Source: Paracoccaceae bacterium
GTDB lineage: Bacteria; Pseudomonadota; Alphaproteobacteria; Rhodobacterales; Rhodobacteraceae
Direction: 5' to 3'
Assembly: GCA_003561595.1 (NCBI GenBank)
Contig: PWWF01000198.1
Span: forward strand, 1 to 11,850
Length of the DNA: 11,850 nt
In this document: one piece after another, positions 1-6,392 of the stretch
Layout: each line of letters starts with the position of its first letter
How positions within the stretch are numbered: position 1 is the first letter of the stretch
Translations under genes and position numbers: made by a program
The notes under the pieces: model-generated
Databases searched by the model: none
Told to the model about the DNA's origin: nothing
The model's input: only the letters and a program-made list of their open reading frames with translations

Positions 1-835
1 AGCCCTGCCCCGTGCGCCCCGACCGCGACGGCAGCACACAATCGAACATGTCCACCCCGCGCTGCACGGCGCCCACGATATCATCGGGCTTGCCCACCCC
101 CATCAGGTAACGCGGCTTGTCATCAGGCAACTGGCCGGGCGCGTAATCCAGCACCTCGAACATCACCTTCTGCCCTTCGCCCACAGCAAGGCCCCCCAGC
201 GCATAGCCGTCAAACCCGATCTCGCGCAAACGCGCCGCGCTTTCCGCACGCAGATCGGGATAGACGGACCCCTGCTGGATGCCGAACAGCGCATGACCGG
301 GCCTTGTACCAAACGCCGCGCGCGAGCGTTCCGCCCAGCGCATCGACAATTCCATCGACCTGCGCGCCACATCCTTCTCGGCGGGAAAGGGCGTGCATTC
401 ATCGAAGCTCATCACGATATCGGACCCCAGCTGGCGCTGGATCTCCATCGATCGCTCGGGGCTCAGCATATGGCGAGATCCGTCGATATGGCTGGCAAAG
501 CGCACGCCCTCCTCGCTCATCTTCCGCAAGGACGCGAGCGACATCACCTGAAACCCGCCCGAATCCGTCAGGATCGGGCGGTCCCAGTTCATGAACCGGT
601 GCAGTCCGCCCAATTCGGCAATACGCTCGGCGGTGGGGCGCAGCATCAGATGATAGGTATTGCCCAGCAGAATGTCGGCACCCGTCTCGCGCACCGATTC
701 CGGCAGCATCCCCTTTACGGTGGCGGCTGTGCCCACTGGCATGAAGGCCGGTGTGCGGATGTCCCCGCGCGTGGTCGTGATCACACCACTGCGCGCACGC
801 CCGTCGCGGGCCGATATCTGAAAACCAAAAGCCAT
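1..835 (-). CDS. tgt: Queuine tRNA-ribosyltransferase (partial, C-terminus missing)
   Basis: Tgt exchanges guanine 34 in tRNAs with GUN anticodons for a queuosine precursor, in the cytoplasm. About 278 residues are present and the reading frame is still open at the left edge, so the usual C-terminal zinc site (CxCxxC...H) is outside the window. Visible signatures are LTDSGGFQV with the base-binding/catalytic Asp91, SFDECTPFP, the GGLAVGE loop, and [13 protein letters not shown] with the expected nucleophile Asp265. Typical family length is about 370-380 residues. The ATG at 835 gives the normal N-terminus ([12 protein letters not shown]) and is preceded by AAAGGGCAGGG as a ribosome-binding site. 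It lies downstream of smr on the same strand, separated by about 110 bp containing a large hairpin, so it may be co-transcribed or may have its own promoter. The family assignment is secure. Confidence 0.96.
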   Translation of the reverse strand, partial: MAFGFQISARDGRARSGVITTTRGDIRTPAFMPVGTAATVKGMLPESVRETGADILLGNTYHLMLRPTAERIAELGGLHRFMNWDRPILTDSGGFQVMSLASLRKMSEEGVRFASHIDGSRHMLSPERSMEIQRQLGSDIVMSFDECTPFPAEKDVARRSMELSMRWAERSRAAFGTRPGHALFGIQQGSVYPDLRAESAARLREIGFDGYALGGLAVGEGQKVMFEVLDYAPGQLPDDKPRYLMGVGKPDDIVGAVQRGVDMFDCVLPSRSGRTGQG

Positions 836-878
836 CCCTGCCCTTTGGCCCAAATCACGCGCCATGCCAAGCCCAGTC

Positions 879-947
879 TGACCCCGGCCCTTGCGGGGCG
901 CGAAGGGGTGGGAGGGTGGGCGAAGCGTCCCGCAAGGGCCGGGGTCA
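879..947. repeat. Long inverted repeat with G-quadruplex loop between smr and tgt
   Basis: Arms 879-897 (TGACCCCGGCCCTTGCGGG) and 929-947 are perfect 19-bp reverse complements; 898-901 and 925-928 extend the stem by four pairs including one G.U. The remaining 23-nt loop on the plus strand contains GGGGTGGGAGGGTGGG (905-920), a canonical four-run G-quadruplex motif with one-base linkers. The right arm includes the stop codon of smr (TGA, 947-945). In the minus-strand transcript the loop is C-rich and there is no U-run after the stem, so it is not a classic intrinsic terminator. It could be a dispersed extragenic palindrome, an attenuator between smr and tgt, or a processing/stability hairpin. 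The structure is seen directly; its role is inference. Confidence 0.85.
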
Positions 948-1529
948 GCGCGCGCGCCGCAGATAGACGTAATAGGCCCCGCTGCCGCCATGGCGGGCAT
1001 GGGCCTCGCGAACCTCCAACACCAGCGGCCCCAGCGGCGCCATGCGCAGCCATTGCGGCACATCCTGTTTCAGCGCCCCGGGGCGGCGCGGGATAGGGCC
1101 GTCATCAGCCATCCGCTTGCCCTTGCCGGTGATCACCAGAACCAGCCGCACGCCTCTCGCATGCGCGCGCAGGATGAACCCGGTCAGCGCCGAATGCGCC
1201 TGCGCCAATGTCATGCCGTGCAGGTCGATCCGCGCATCGGGCACCAGCTTGCCCCGGCTCAGGCGCTGATACTGGCGCTTGTCCATCCTGACCGGCGCGC
1301 TGGCCAGGGCATCGCCCAGGGGCTGCGCCAGATCATGGGCGGGCGGCGGCCCGGACGGGGCGGGACGCAGGCTTTGCCCGCTGCGGGGCTTTTTCGCAGG
1401 CTTTGGGGCAGGCGCAGGCGGGGGATCGGGCAGATCCGGTGGCATGTTGGACAAAAGAGGCCGCGTGGTGCGTGCCACGCGGCCCCAGATCTCAACCTCA
1501 TCCGCGCTCAGACGCCGCTTGCGGCTCAT
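945..1529 (-). CDS. Smr-domain protein (Smr/MutS2-type nuclease family)
   Basis: A 194-residue protein with a basic N-terminus, a proline-rich linker (about residues 30-63) and a C-terminal Smr domain (about 98-192). The domain shows the family motifs: DLHG at 102-105, TGKG at 134-137 in the position of the HGxG motif, and [13 protein letters not shown] at 180-192. Smr domains are nucleic-acid endonucleases. In E. coli the stand-alone SmrB cleaves mRNA at collided ribosomes, while MutS2-fused forms act on DNA or ribosomes; which applies here cannot be told from sequence. An open frame continues upstream to 1592, but the ATG at 1529 is chosen because it overlaps the stop of the Tim44-like gene as ATGA (1526-1529), typical of translational coupling, and gives the expected start [11 protein letters not shown]. 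The stop codon is part of a long inverted repeat. Confidence 0.9.
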   Translation of the reverse strand: MSRKRRLSADEVEIWGRVARTTRPLLSNMPPDLPDPPPAPAPKPAKKPRSGQSLRPAPSGPPPAHDLAQPLGDALASAPVRMDKRQYQRLSRGKLVPDARIDLHGMTLAQAHSALTGFILRAHARGVRLVLVITGKGKRMADDGPIPRRPGALKQDVPQWLRMAPLGPLVLEVREAHARHGGSGAYYVYLRRAR

Positions 1530-2194
1530 TCGCCCGTGGCCACCAGCTTCCAGTTCGGGCTGTCGGATGTCATGTCGCGGGCAAAGGTCCACACATCCTT
1601 CTGCTGCTTGATCGTGTTGGGGTCGCCATCGACAATCTCATCCGTGTCGACCTTGCGCACTGCCGAGGTCAGCTCGCACACGAATTTCATCGTGATCTCG
1701 CCTTCTTTCGTGTCCTCGTCGAACACGGCCTCGACAATCTCGATCTCGCGCAGACCCACGAATGTCGCATCCACCCGCAGCCCTTCGCGTTCGCGCAACT
1801 GCACGACCTCGTCAAAGCTGTTGAACACATCGCGCGACAGGAAGGGCAGGACCGAATCCAGATCCGATGCCTCGAACGCCATCAGGATCATCTCATAGGC
1901 ACCGCGCGCGCCCTGCAGGAATTCGCTCACGCTGAAGGACGGGTCCTCGGCCTTCATCCGGGCCAGCGCCTTGGCCGAGTCCGACCCTTCGGGCACATGA
2001 TCGATGATATCCGTGTCAGGTCCACCCTCGATCACCTCGAACCGGGGCTTGGTCGCAGCCGCCTCGCTGCCCTCCTGCCGGGGCAGCGGCTTTTGCTCAT
2101 ATCCCTCGCGCGTGCCAAGCACGGCCCGCAAGCGCAGAATCAGAAAGACGGCTATTCCGGCAAGTATCAGTAGCTGGATCACGGCAGGTTCCAT
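1526..2194 (-). CDS. Tim44-like domain protein, membrane anchored
   Basis: A 222-residue protein with one N-terminal membrane segment (about residues 4-22, hydrophobic and followed by RLRAVLGTREG). An acidic linker follows, then a Tim44-like/TimA domain (about 85-220) containing SVSEFLQGARGAYEMILMAF and a beta-rich half ending in WTFARDMTSDSPNWKLVATG. Bacterial Tim44-like proteins are inner-membrane proteins related to the mitochondrial import motor subunit Tim44. Their bacterial job is not firmly settled, and a link to membrane association or protein export is inference. The ATG at 2194 has GAGGAA seven to eight bases upstream. It is divergent from fxsA across a 107-bp gap and overlaps smr by ATGA. 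In related genomes I recall an mltA gene between this gene and smr; none is present here. Confidence 0.9.
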   Translation of the reverse strand: MEPAVIQLLILAGIAVFLILRLRAVLGTREGYEQKPLPRQEGSEAAATKPRFEVIEGGPDTDIIDHVPEGSDSAKALARMKAEDPSFSVSEFLQGARGAYEMILMAFEASDLDSVLPFLSRDVFNSFDEVVQLREREGLRVDATFVGLREIEIVEAVFDEDTKEGEITMKFVCELTSAVRKVDTDEIVDGDPNTIKQQKDVWTFARDMTSDSPNWKLVATGE

Positions 2195-2218
2195 TGTTTC
2201 CTCGGCCCGGGGTTGGTA

Positions 2219-2235
2219 AGGCAGGTTGACTGCCT
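2219..2235. repeat. Short inverted repeat in the divergent tim44-like/fxsA intergenic gap
   Basis: AGGCAG (2219-2224) and CTGCCT (2230-2235) are perfect 6-bp arms around a 5-base spacer. It sits in the 107-bp gap between two divergently transcribed genes, 25-41 bp upstream of the Tim44-like start codon and about 67 bp before fxsA. It may be an operator for a dimeric regulator or a small 5'-UTR hairpin; an arm this short can also arise by chance. I see no convincing -35/-10 pair in either direction. Confidence 0.3.
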
Positions 2236-2301
2236 ATGTAAGGGTGCTGGCAGGGCAAGTCCACCATACGCGATCAGAACCTACGGATTAAAGGCAAACT
2301 T

Positions 2302-2757
2302 ATGTGGATTCTCCTTCTGATCCTGGCTGTGCCGATCATCGAGATCGCGCTTTTCGTGCAGTTCGGCCCGATCTTTGGCGTTTTCGGAACATTGGCCGAG
2401 GTTCTGGTATCTGCCGCACTGGGCGTGATCCTGATGCGGCGCGAACCCCAGCGCAACGCCGCCGAGCTGCGCGCGACGCTGGAACGCGAGCAAAGCCCCG
2501 CCAGCCCGCTGGCCCATTCCGCGCTGCGGCTGTTCGGGGCCATCCTGATCGTGCTGCCCGGTTTCTTCACTGATTTCATGGGCCTGCTGCTGCTGATCCC
2601 GCCATTGCGGCATATCTTGCTTGTGCAACTTCTGACCCGGCTGCGCGACAAGCACGCAAAGGGTGATATCACGATCATCGAGGGCGAGTATCACCGCGAT
2701 CCGGAACATCCCGCCCCACCCGAGGACCGGGTGGAAGGGCCGCATAACCGGGATTGA
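2302..2757 (+). CDS. fxsA: FxsA family inner-membrane protein
   Basis: A 151-residue protein with the FxsA fold: hydrophobic segments at about residues 2-20 and 24-46, then a third hydrophobic stretch at about 76-102 carrying the conserved signature LPGFFTDFMGLLLLIPPLR, followed by a basic and then acidic/proline-rich cytoplasmic tail. FxsA was named in E. coli as a suppressor of F-plasmid exclusion of phage T7. Its normal cellular role is not established, so only the family is called here. The ATG at 2302 follows AAAGGCAAACTT, which supplies a weak ribosome-binding site. It is followed after 65 bp by secB on the same strand, a neighbour pairing common in alphaproteobacteria. Confidence 0.92.
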   Translation: MWILLLILAVPIIEIALFVQFGPIFGVFGTLAEVLVSAALGVILMRREPQRNAAELRATLEREQSPASPLAHSALRLFGAILIVLPGFFTDFMGLLLLIPPLRHILLVQLLTRLRDKHAKGDITIIEGEYHRDPEHPAPPEDRVEGPHNRD

Positions 2758-2811
2758 GCGATCCCACCCAGACTGATAGATACCCCGCCAGACAGTTATC
2801 ACAAGTTCGAC

Positions 2812-2816
2812 AGGAG
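2812..2816 (+). promoter_or_regulatory. Ribosome-binding site that fixes the secB start
   Basis: AGGAG lies six bases before the ATG at 2823. It selects this ATG over the TTG at 2754, which would add 23 residues without SecB similarity and would overlap the fxsA stop. Confidence 0.75.
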
Positions 2817-2822
2817 CCTTTC

Positions 2823-3347
2823 ATGACCGATACGGACCAACAGGGCAACGGCGCCGCCGCTGCTGCAACACCGCCCAAGGTGAATATGCGCATCCTTGCG
2901 CAATACATGCGCGACCTGTCCTTCGAGAATGTGGCCGCGCAGAAAAAGCTGCAGGGCGGCAATGTGCAGCCCGACATTCAGGTGCAGGTCAGCCTGGACG
3001 CCAAGAAGCGCGAGACGGAAAACCAGTATGAGGTCGGGACCAAGTTCAAGATCACCTCGCGCAACAAGACCGATGGCGAAACGCTGTTCCTGATCGAACT
3101 GGATTATGTCGGCCTGTTCCTGATCGAGGGCGTGCCCGAAGGGCAGCTGCACCCCTTCCTGCTGATCGAATGCCCGCGCATGGTCTTCCCCTTCGCACGA
3201 CGCATCATCTCGGATATCTCGCGCGATGGCGGTTTCCCGCCGCTCAACCTCGACACGGTCGATTTCCTGGCACTCTACAAGCAGGAACTCCAGCGGCAGG
3301 CGGCGCAGAAACAGGCGCAATCCGGCGAGACCCCCGCCACCAACTGA
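2823..3347 (+). CDS. secB: Protein-export chaperone SecB
   Basis: SecB is a cytoplasmic homotetrameric chaperone that keeps preproteins unfolded and hands them to SecA for export through SecYEG. The 174-residue sequence shows the family landmarks: YMRDLSFEN (28-36), the beta-strand region with QVQVSLDAKK and the acidic TLFLIELDYVGLF, and the conserved block LLIECPRMVFPFARRIISD (113-131) followed by RDGGFPPLNLDTVDFLALY. The N-terminus has an Ala-rich low-complexity stretch (GNGAAAAATPP) and the C-terminus a Gln/Ala-rich tail, both common in alphaproteobacterial SecB, which is why it is longer than the roughly 155-residue E. coli protein. The start is set by AGGAG at 2812-2816. It converges on dnaQ with a hairpin between them. 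Confidence 0.97.
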   Translation: MTDTDQQGNGAAAAATPPKVNMRILAQYMRDLSFENVAAQKKLQGGNVQPDIQVQVSLDAKKRETENQYEVGTKFKITSRNKTDGETLFLIELDYVGLFLIEGVPEGQLHPFLLIECPRMVFPFARRIISDISRDGGFPPLNLDTVDFLALYKQELQRQAAQKQAQSGETPATN

Positions 3348-3371
3348 TCGGCATCACCGCTGAATCGCCCC

Positions 3372-3394
3372 GACGCCCGGCCCCGCCGGGCGTC
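3372..3394. terminator. Hairpin terminator between convergent secB and dnaQ
   Basis: GACGCCCGG (3372-3380) and CCGGGCGTC (3386-3394) form a perfect 9-bp GC-rich stem with a 5-base loop, followed on the plus strand by TTGCGTATT, a poor T-tract. It begins 25 bases after the secB stop and, read on the minus strand, 9 bases after the dnaQ stop, so it probably ends both transcription units, perhaps with help from Rho. Confidence 0.75.
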
Positions 3395-3402
3395 TTGCGT
3401 AT

Positions 3403-4101
3403 TCAGGCGCGCGCGTAGCGCTTCCACAGCGCATCCTCGCCCAATGTCGCGACGAAATCGCGATGCGCGGCGGCCTCTGCCTCGGTCAGACGCGGGGGCA
3501 GCGGCTGTGCCCGGCGCGGCAGGGGCGCGCGCGTAGCGGTGCCGCCCGCGCCCATGCCCTCGGGTTCCGAAGACAAGGCGAAATCGGGCTGCTGACCGCC
3601 CAGCAATTCAAGATAGACCTCGGCCAGAATCTCGCTGTCCAGCAACGCGCCATGCTTCGTGCGCGCCGAATTGTCGATCCCAAAGCGGCGGCATAGCGCA
3701 TCGAGTGAAGCCGGCGCGCCCGGATATTTCTTGCGCGCGAATGTCAGCGTATCAAAGGCCTGATCCGGCCCCAGCCGGGGCTTTGACGCCCATTCCAGTT
3801 CGGCATTCAGAAAGCGCATGTCAAAGCTCGCATTATGGATCACCAGCCGGTCACCCGCCACGAACTCCAGAAACGCATCGGCAACATCGGCAAAGATGGG
3901 CTTGTCGCGCAGGAAATCCTCGCTCAGGCCATGCACCTCGAACGCGCCTTGCGGCATGTCGCGTTCGGGGTTGATATACTGATGATAGCTGCGGCCCGTC
4001 GGCATCAGGTTCACCAGCTCCACGGCGCCGATCTCGACGATCCGATGCCCTTCGGCAGGTTCAAACCCGGTGGTTTCCGTGTCCAGCACCAGTTCACGCA
4101 T
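3403..4101 (-). CDS. dnaQ: DNA polymerase III epsilon subunit (3'-5' proofreading exonuclease)
   Basis: Epsilon removes misincorporated bases in the replicative holoenzyme, bound to the alpha and theta/clamp components. The 232-residue protein is a DEDDh exonuclease with all motifs visible: ExoI DTETTG with Asp7 and Glu9, ExoII HNASFD with Asp94, and ExoIII KHGALLDSE with His150 and Asp155. The tail after about residue 175 is low in predicted structure and rich in Pro/Arg/Ala (ATRAPLPRRAQPLPPR), consistent with the flexible linker to alpha, then a short helical end. The clamp-binding motif is not obvious to me. The ATG at 4101 lies inside coaE (8-bp overlap of the two genes), making it the last gene of the maf-aroE-coaE-dnaQ unit. 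Length is close to the E. coli protein (243). Confidence 0.97.
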   Translation of the reverse strand: MRELVLDTETTGFEPAEGHRIVEIGAVELVNLMPTGRSYHQYINPERDMPQGAFEVHGLSEDFLRDKPIFADVADAFLEFVAGDRLVIHNASFDMRFLNAELEWASKPRLGPDQAFDTLTFARKKYPGAPASLDALCRRFGIDNSARTKHGALLDSEILAEVYLELLGGQQPDFALSSEPEGMGAGGTATRAPLPRRAQPLPPRLTEAEAAAHRDFVATLGEDALWKRYARA

Positions 4102-4675
4102 GTCTCGCCCTCAGCTTTGCCACCATATCTTGCACGGCAGCGCGGGTGCTGTCCATATCCAGTGTCTCTATCACGAAATCCGCGCGCGCCCGCTTTTCGG
4201 CATCCGGCATCTGCCGCGCCAGAACCTGACTCAAGTGCGCCTCGGACATGCCGGGGCGGGCCAGAACACGGGCGCGCTGCACCTCCTCGGGCGCAGTGAC
4301 GACCAGCACGCCATCGACATCGGCCCCGACCTCGAACAACAGCGGGATGTCCAGAACCACCAGCGGACCCGTGACGCCCGCGACGAACTCCGCACGGTCC
4401 TGCGCGACCAGCGGATGCACCACAGCCTCGATCCGGCGCAACCGTTCAACATCGCCTGCGATCCAGTCGCGCAGCGCGGCGCGGTCCACCCCGTCCGCGC
4501 CCACGGCCTGCGGGCATATGGCGCCGATCGGCCCGACCGCCGCCCCACCCGGCGCATATAGCCGATGCACCGCCGCATCCGCATCCCAGACCGGCACGCC
4601 GCAATCGCGGAAAAACCCGGCGGTGGTGGATTTTCCCATCCCGATGGACCCGGTCAGCCCCAGCCGATAGGTCAT
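4094..4675 (-). CDS. coaE: Dephospho-CoA kinase
   Basis: CoaE phosphorylates the 3'-hydroxyl of dephospho-CoA with ATP, the last step of coenzyme A synthesis. The 193-residue protein opens with the P-loop GSIGMGKST (9-17), followed by VWDADAAVHRLY with the conserved DAD (31-33). It also has the core VVLDIPLLFE (107-115) and the lid-region motif ARQMPDAEKRARADFVI (153-169). The frame is open far upstream (to 4996), but the ATG at 4675 is chosen because it overlaps the aroE stop as ATGA (4672-4675) and places the P-loop at the normal distance from the N-terminus. Its end overlaps dnaQ by 8 bp, so translation of the two is probably coupled. Confidence 0.97.
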   Translation of the reverse strand: MTYRLGLTGSIGMGKSTTAGFFRDCGVPVWDADAAVHRLYAPGGAAVGPIGAICPQAVGADGVDRAALRDWIAGDVERLRRIEAVVHPLVAQDRAEFVAGVTGPLVVLDIPLLFEVGADVDGVLVVTAPEEVQRARVLARPGMSEAHLSQVLARQMPDAEKRARADFVIETLDMDSTRAAVQDMVAKLRARHA

Positions 4676-5496
4676 GACGCCAGCACAGCGCGGCGCAGCG
4701 CCTCTGTCACCTCTGGCCGCTGGCCGAACCACCGCGCAAACCCCGGCACCGCCTGATGCAGCAGCATCCCCAGACCATCGACCGTCACGCAACCCTGCGC
4801 GCGGGCATCGCGCAACAGGGGCGTGTCCAGCGGCGTATAGACAATATCGGTCACGACCATCCCCGGACGCATCGCCGCTGCCGGAAACTCCAGCGGCGGC
4901 GCCCCGGCCATACCCAGCGATGTGGTGTTCACCAGCACCCCGGCGCCATCCACTACCGCAGCGCGGTCTTCCCAGTCCAGCACCGTCACAGGACAATCGG
5001 ACAGATCCGCCGCCAGGCTTTCGGCCCGCGCGCGTGTGCGGTTGACCAGCCGGATCTCGGGCACGCCCGCCTGCGCCAGCGCAACGATCACCGCGCGCGC
5101 GGCTCCGCCCGCGCCCAGCACCAGCGCGGGCGCGGTATAATCCGCATCCGCCCCGGCGCGCAGGTTTTCAATGAAGCCATAAGCATCTGTATTATCCGCA
5201 TGAATACGCCCGTCCAGAAAGCTGAGCGTATTCGCAGCCCCGATCCGCCGCGCAACATCACTCACGTCATCGGCCAGCACCAGGGCGCGTTCCTTGTGGG
5301 GCAGGGTGACATTCACCCCGACAAAACCCATCGCGGGCATGGCGCGCAAGGCACGCTCCAGATCATCCGCCTCTATATGCAGCGGCACATAATGCCCCGT
5401 GATCCCGTAGTCGCGCAGCCATGTGCCATGCAGCACGGGCGAGCGGCTATGCGCCACCGGGCACCCGATCACCCCGGCCAGTGGTATTCTGCTCAT
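4672..5496 (-). CDS. aroE: Shikimate dehydrogenase (NADP+)
   Basis: AroE reduces 3-dehydroshikimate to shikimate in aromatic amino-acid synthesis. The 274-residue length is typical. Substrate-site residues are present: SRSP (17-20), the catalytic Lys68 in NVTLPHK, Asn/Asp in NTDAYGF (102-108, Asp104) and the C-terminal Gln248 in GLGMLLHQA. The NADP site shows GAGGAARA (128-135) and the adenosine-phosphate-binding NRT (152-154). This pattern fits AroE proper rather than the quinate/shikimate YdiB type, though the two cannot be fully separated by eye. The ATG at 5496 overlaps the maf stop as ATGA (5493-5496), and its own stop overlaps coaE in the same way. Confidence 0.97.
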   Translation of the reverse strand: MSRIPLAGVIGCPVAHSRSPVLHGTWLRDYGITGHYVPLHIEADDLERALRAMPAMGFVGVNVTLPHKERALVLADDVSDVARRIGAANTLSFLDGRIHADNTDAYGFIENLRAGADADYTAPALVLGAGGAARAVIVALAQAGVPEIRLVNRTRARAESLAADLSDCPVTVLDWEDRAAVVDGAGVLVNTTSLGMAGAPPLEFPAAAMRPGMVVTDIVYTPLDTPLLRDARAQGCVTVDGLGMLLHQAVPGFARWFGQRPEVTEALRRAVLAS

Positions 5497-6086
5497 CCCT
5501 CAACCTCTCCGCGCAGGGCCAGATAATTCAGCAATTCCAACAGCGGCAGGCCCAGAATGGTAAAATAATCGCCCTGTATCCGGGCAAACAGCCGCACGCC
5601 CTCTTCCTCCAGCTTGTAGGCACCGACCGATGCACCGATGCCGGGCCAGTTGCGGGCCAGATACCCGTCCAGATACGCGTCCGAGAAATCGCGCATTTCC
5701 AGCCGGGCGGTCGCGACATGCCGCCAGATCGGCGCGCCATCGGCATAGAGCACCGCGGCCGAGAACAACTGATGCGACTGCCCGCGCAACCGTTGCAACT
5801 GGGCGCGCGCATCCTCCACCGTCGCGGGCTTTTCCAGCACCGCGCCCTTCAGCCCCAGCACCTGATCGCAGCCCAGAACCAGCGCATCTAGCCGCCGCCC
5901 GGCCACCTTGCGCGCCTTGGCCTCTGCCAGCGCATCGGCGATGTCACGGGCATGCGCACCCTCATGCTCCAGCGCAGCGCGGATCGCGCCCTCATCCACA
6001 CGCGCGGGCGCAGTGTCGAACACCAGCCCTGCATTTCGCAGCATCTGGGCCCGGATGGCAGAGCCGGAGGCAAGGACAAGCGCCAT
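5493..6086 (-). CDS. maf: Maf family nucleoside triphosphate pyrophosphatase
   Basis: Maf proteins hydrolyse non-canonical or modified NTPs to NMP plus pyrophosphate. The 197-residue protein starts MALVLASGSAIRAQML, with the SxSxxR-like substrate loop, and contains GCDQVL (72-77, with the conserved Asp74) plus the late motif GAYKLEEEG (155-163). These features are closer to the YceF-like m7GTP group than to YhdE-like dTTP/UTP enzymes, but the substrate cannot be fixed from sequence. An open frame continues upstream to an ATG at 6338. The start at 6086 is preferred because it gives the family N-terminus and the upstream 84 residues resemble no Maf. A DnaA-like box overlaps the start codon. It is the first gene of the maf-aroE-coaE-dnaQ unit. 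Confidence 0.94.
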   Translation of the reverse strand: MALVLASGSAIRAQMLRNAGLVFDTAPARVDEGAIRAALEHEGAHARDIADALAEAKARKVAGRRLDALVLGCDQVLGLKGAVLEKPATVEDARAQLQRLRGQSHQLFSAAVLYADGAPIWRHVATARLEMRDFSDAYLDGYLARNWPGIGASVGAYKLEEEGVRLFARIQGDYFTILGLPLLELLNYLALRGEVEG

Positions 6087-6094
6087 GTGGACAA
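6086..6094 (-). promoter_or_regulatory. DnaA-box-like site over the maf start codon
   Basis: The minus strand reads TTGTCCACA, one mismatch from the DnaA consensus TTATCCACA; its last base is the first base of the maf ATG. Binding here could link maf-operon expression to DnaA or add to the origin array. A single near-match can be chance. Confidence 0.45.
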
Positions 6095-6275
6095 CCCTGT
6101 TGAGAGAGCATGTGTGAAACCGTTGAGCGTTCCGGGCATAACCCGGAGCAGGGCATTTGCTGGCATGTTCTCCACCATCGTGCAAGGGCCGGGGCCGGTT
6201 CATCAACAGCGGATAACCCGCACCCCCGGATTGTGGAAAGCCAGGGTCAGATTTTGCGACCCGCCGGATATTCCT

Positions 6276-6307
6276 GAAATGTTCTGTTTTATTTATCGTA
6301 AATTCAT
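6276..6307. other. AT-rich stretch, candidate DNA-unwinding element
   Basis: Thirty-two bases with only seven G/C, including TGTTTTATTTATCGTAAATT, in a window that is otherwise clearly GC-rich. It lies about 43 bp left of the exact DnaA box, a geometry compatible with an origin melting site. Promoter function for maf or hemJ is the alternative. Confidence 0.5.
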
Positions 6308-6349
6308 AGGCTTGCGATTCATCACAAAAGATGCACAACCATAGATGAC

Positions 6350-6358
6350 TGTGGATAA
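6350..6358 (-). promoter_or_regulatory. Perfect DnaA box
   Basis: The plus strand reads TGTGGATAA, the exact complement of the high-affinity DnaA box TTATCCACA. It forms the left arm of a 9-bp inverted repeat (CTGTGGATA at 6349-6357, TATCCACAG at 6385-6393). Confidence 0.8.
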
Positions 6359-6383
6359 CCCTGTGGGCTGAAAAACAATCCCC

Positions 6384-6392
6384 ATATCCACA
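6384..6392 (+). promoter_or_regulatory. Near-consensus DnaA box
   Basis: ATATCCACA differs from TTATCCACA only at the first base. It faces the exact box at 6350-6358, with start positions 34 bp apart. Confidence 0.65.

Noticed and set aside
879..947. The smr-tgt hairpin as a classical intrinsic terminator
   Set aside because: No T-run follows the stem in the minus-strand transcription direction, and the 23-31 base loop is too long for a standard terminator.
891..1898. 335-residue plus-strand frame over smr and the Tim44-like gene
   Set aside because: It runs through the hairpin and opposite two genes with clear domains; its composition (Arg, Gln, Ser-rich) resembles no family I recognise.
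2754..2822. TTG-initiated N-terminal extension of SecB
   Set aside because: It overlaps the fxsA stop and lacks a ribosome-binding site, whereas AGGAG is placed correctly for the ATG at 2823.
6232..6240. TGTGGAAAG and other two-mismatch DnaA-like 9-mers as separate sites
   Set aside because: Two mismatches are too many to call individually; mentioned only as part of the origin candidate.
6087..6338. In-frame 84-residue N-terminal extension of Maf
   Set aside because: It would make the AT-rich, DnaA-box-containing gap coding, and places the SxSxxR loop far from the N-terminus, unlike Maf proteins. The start at 6086 fits the family.
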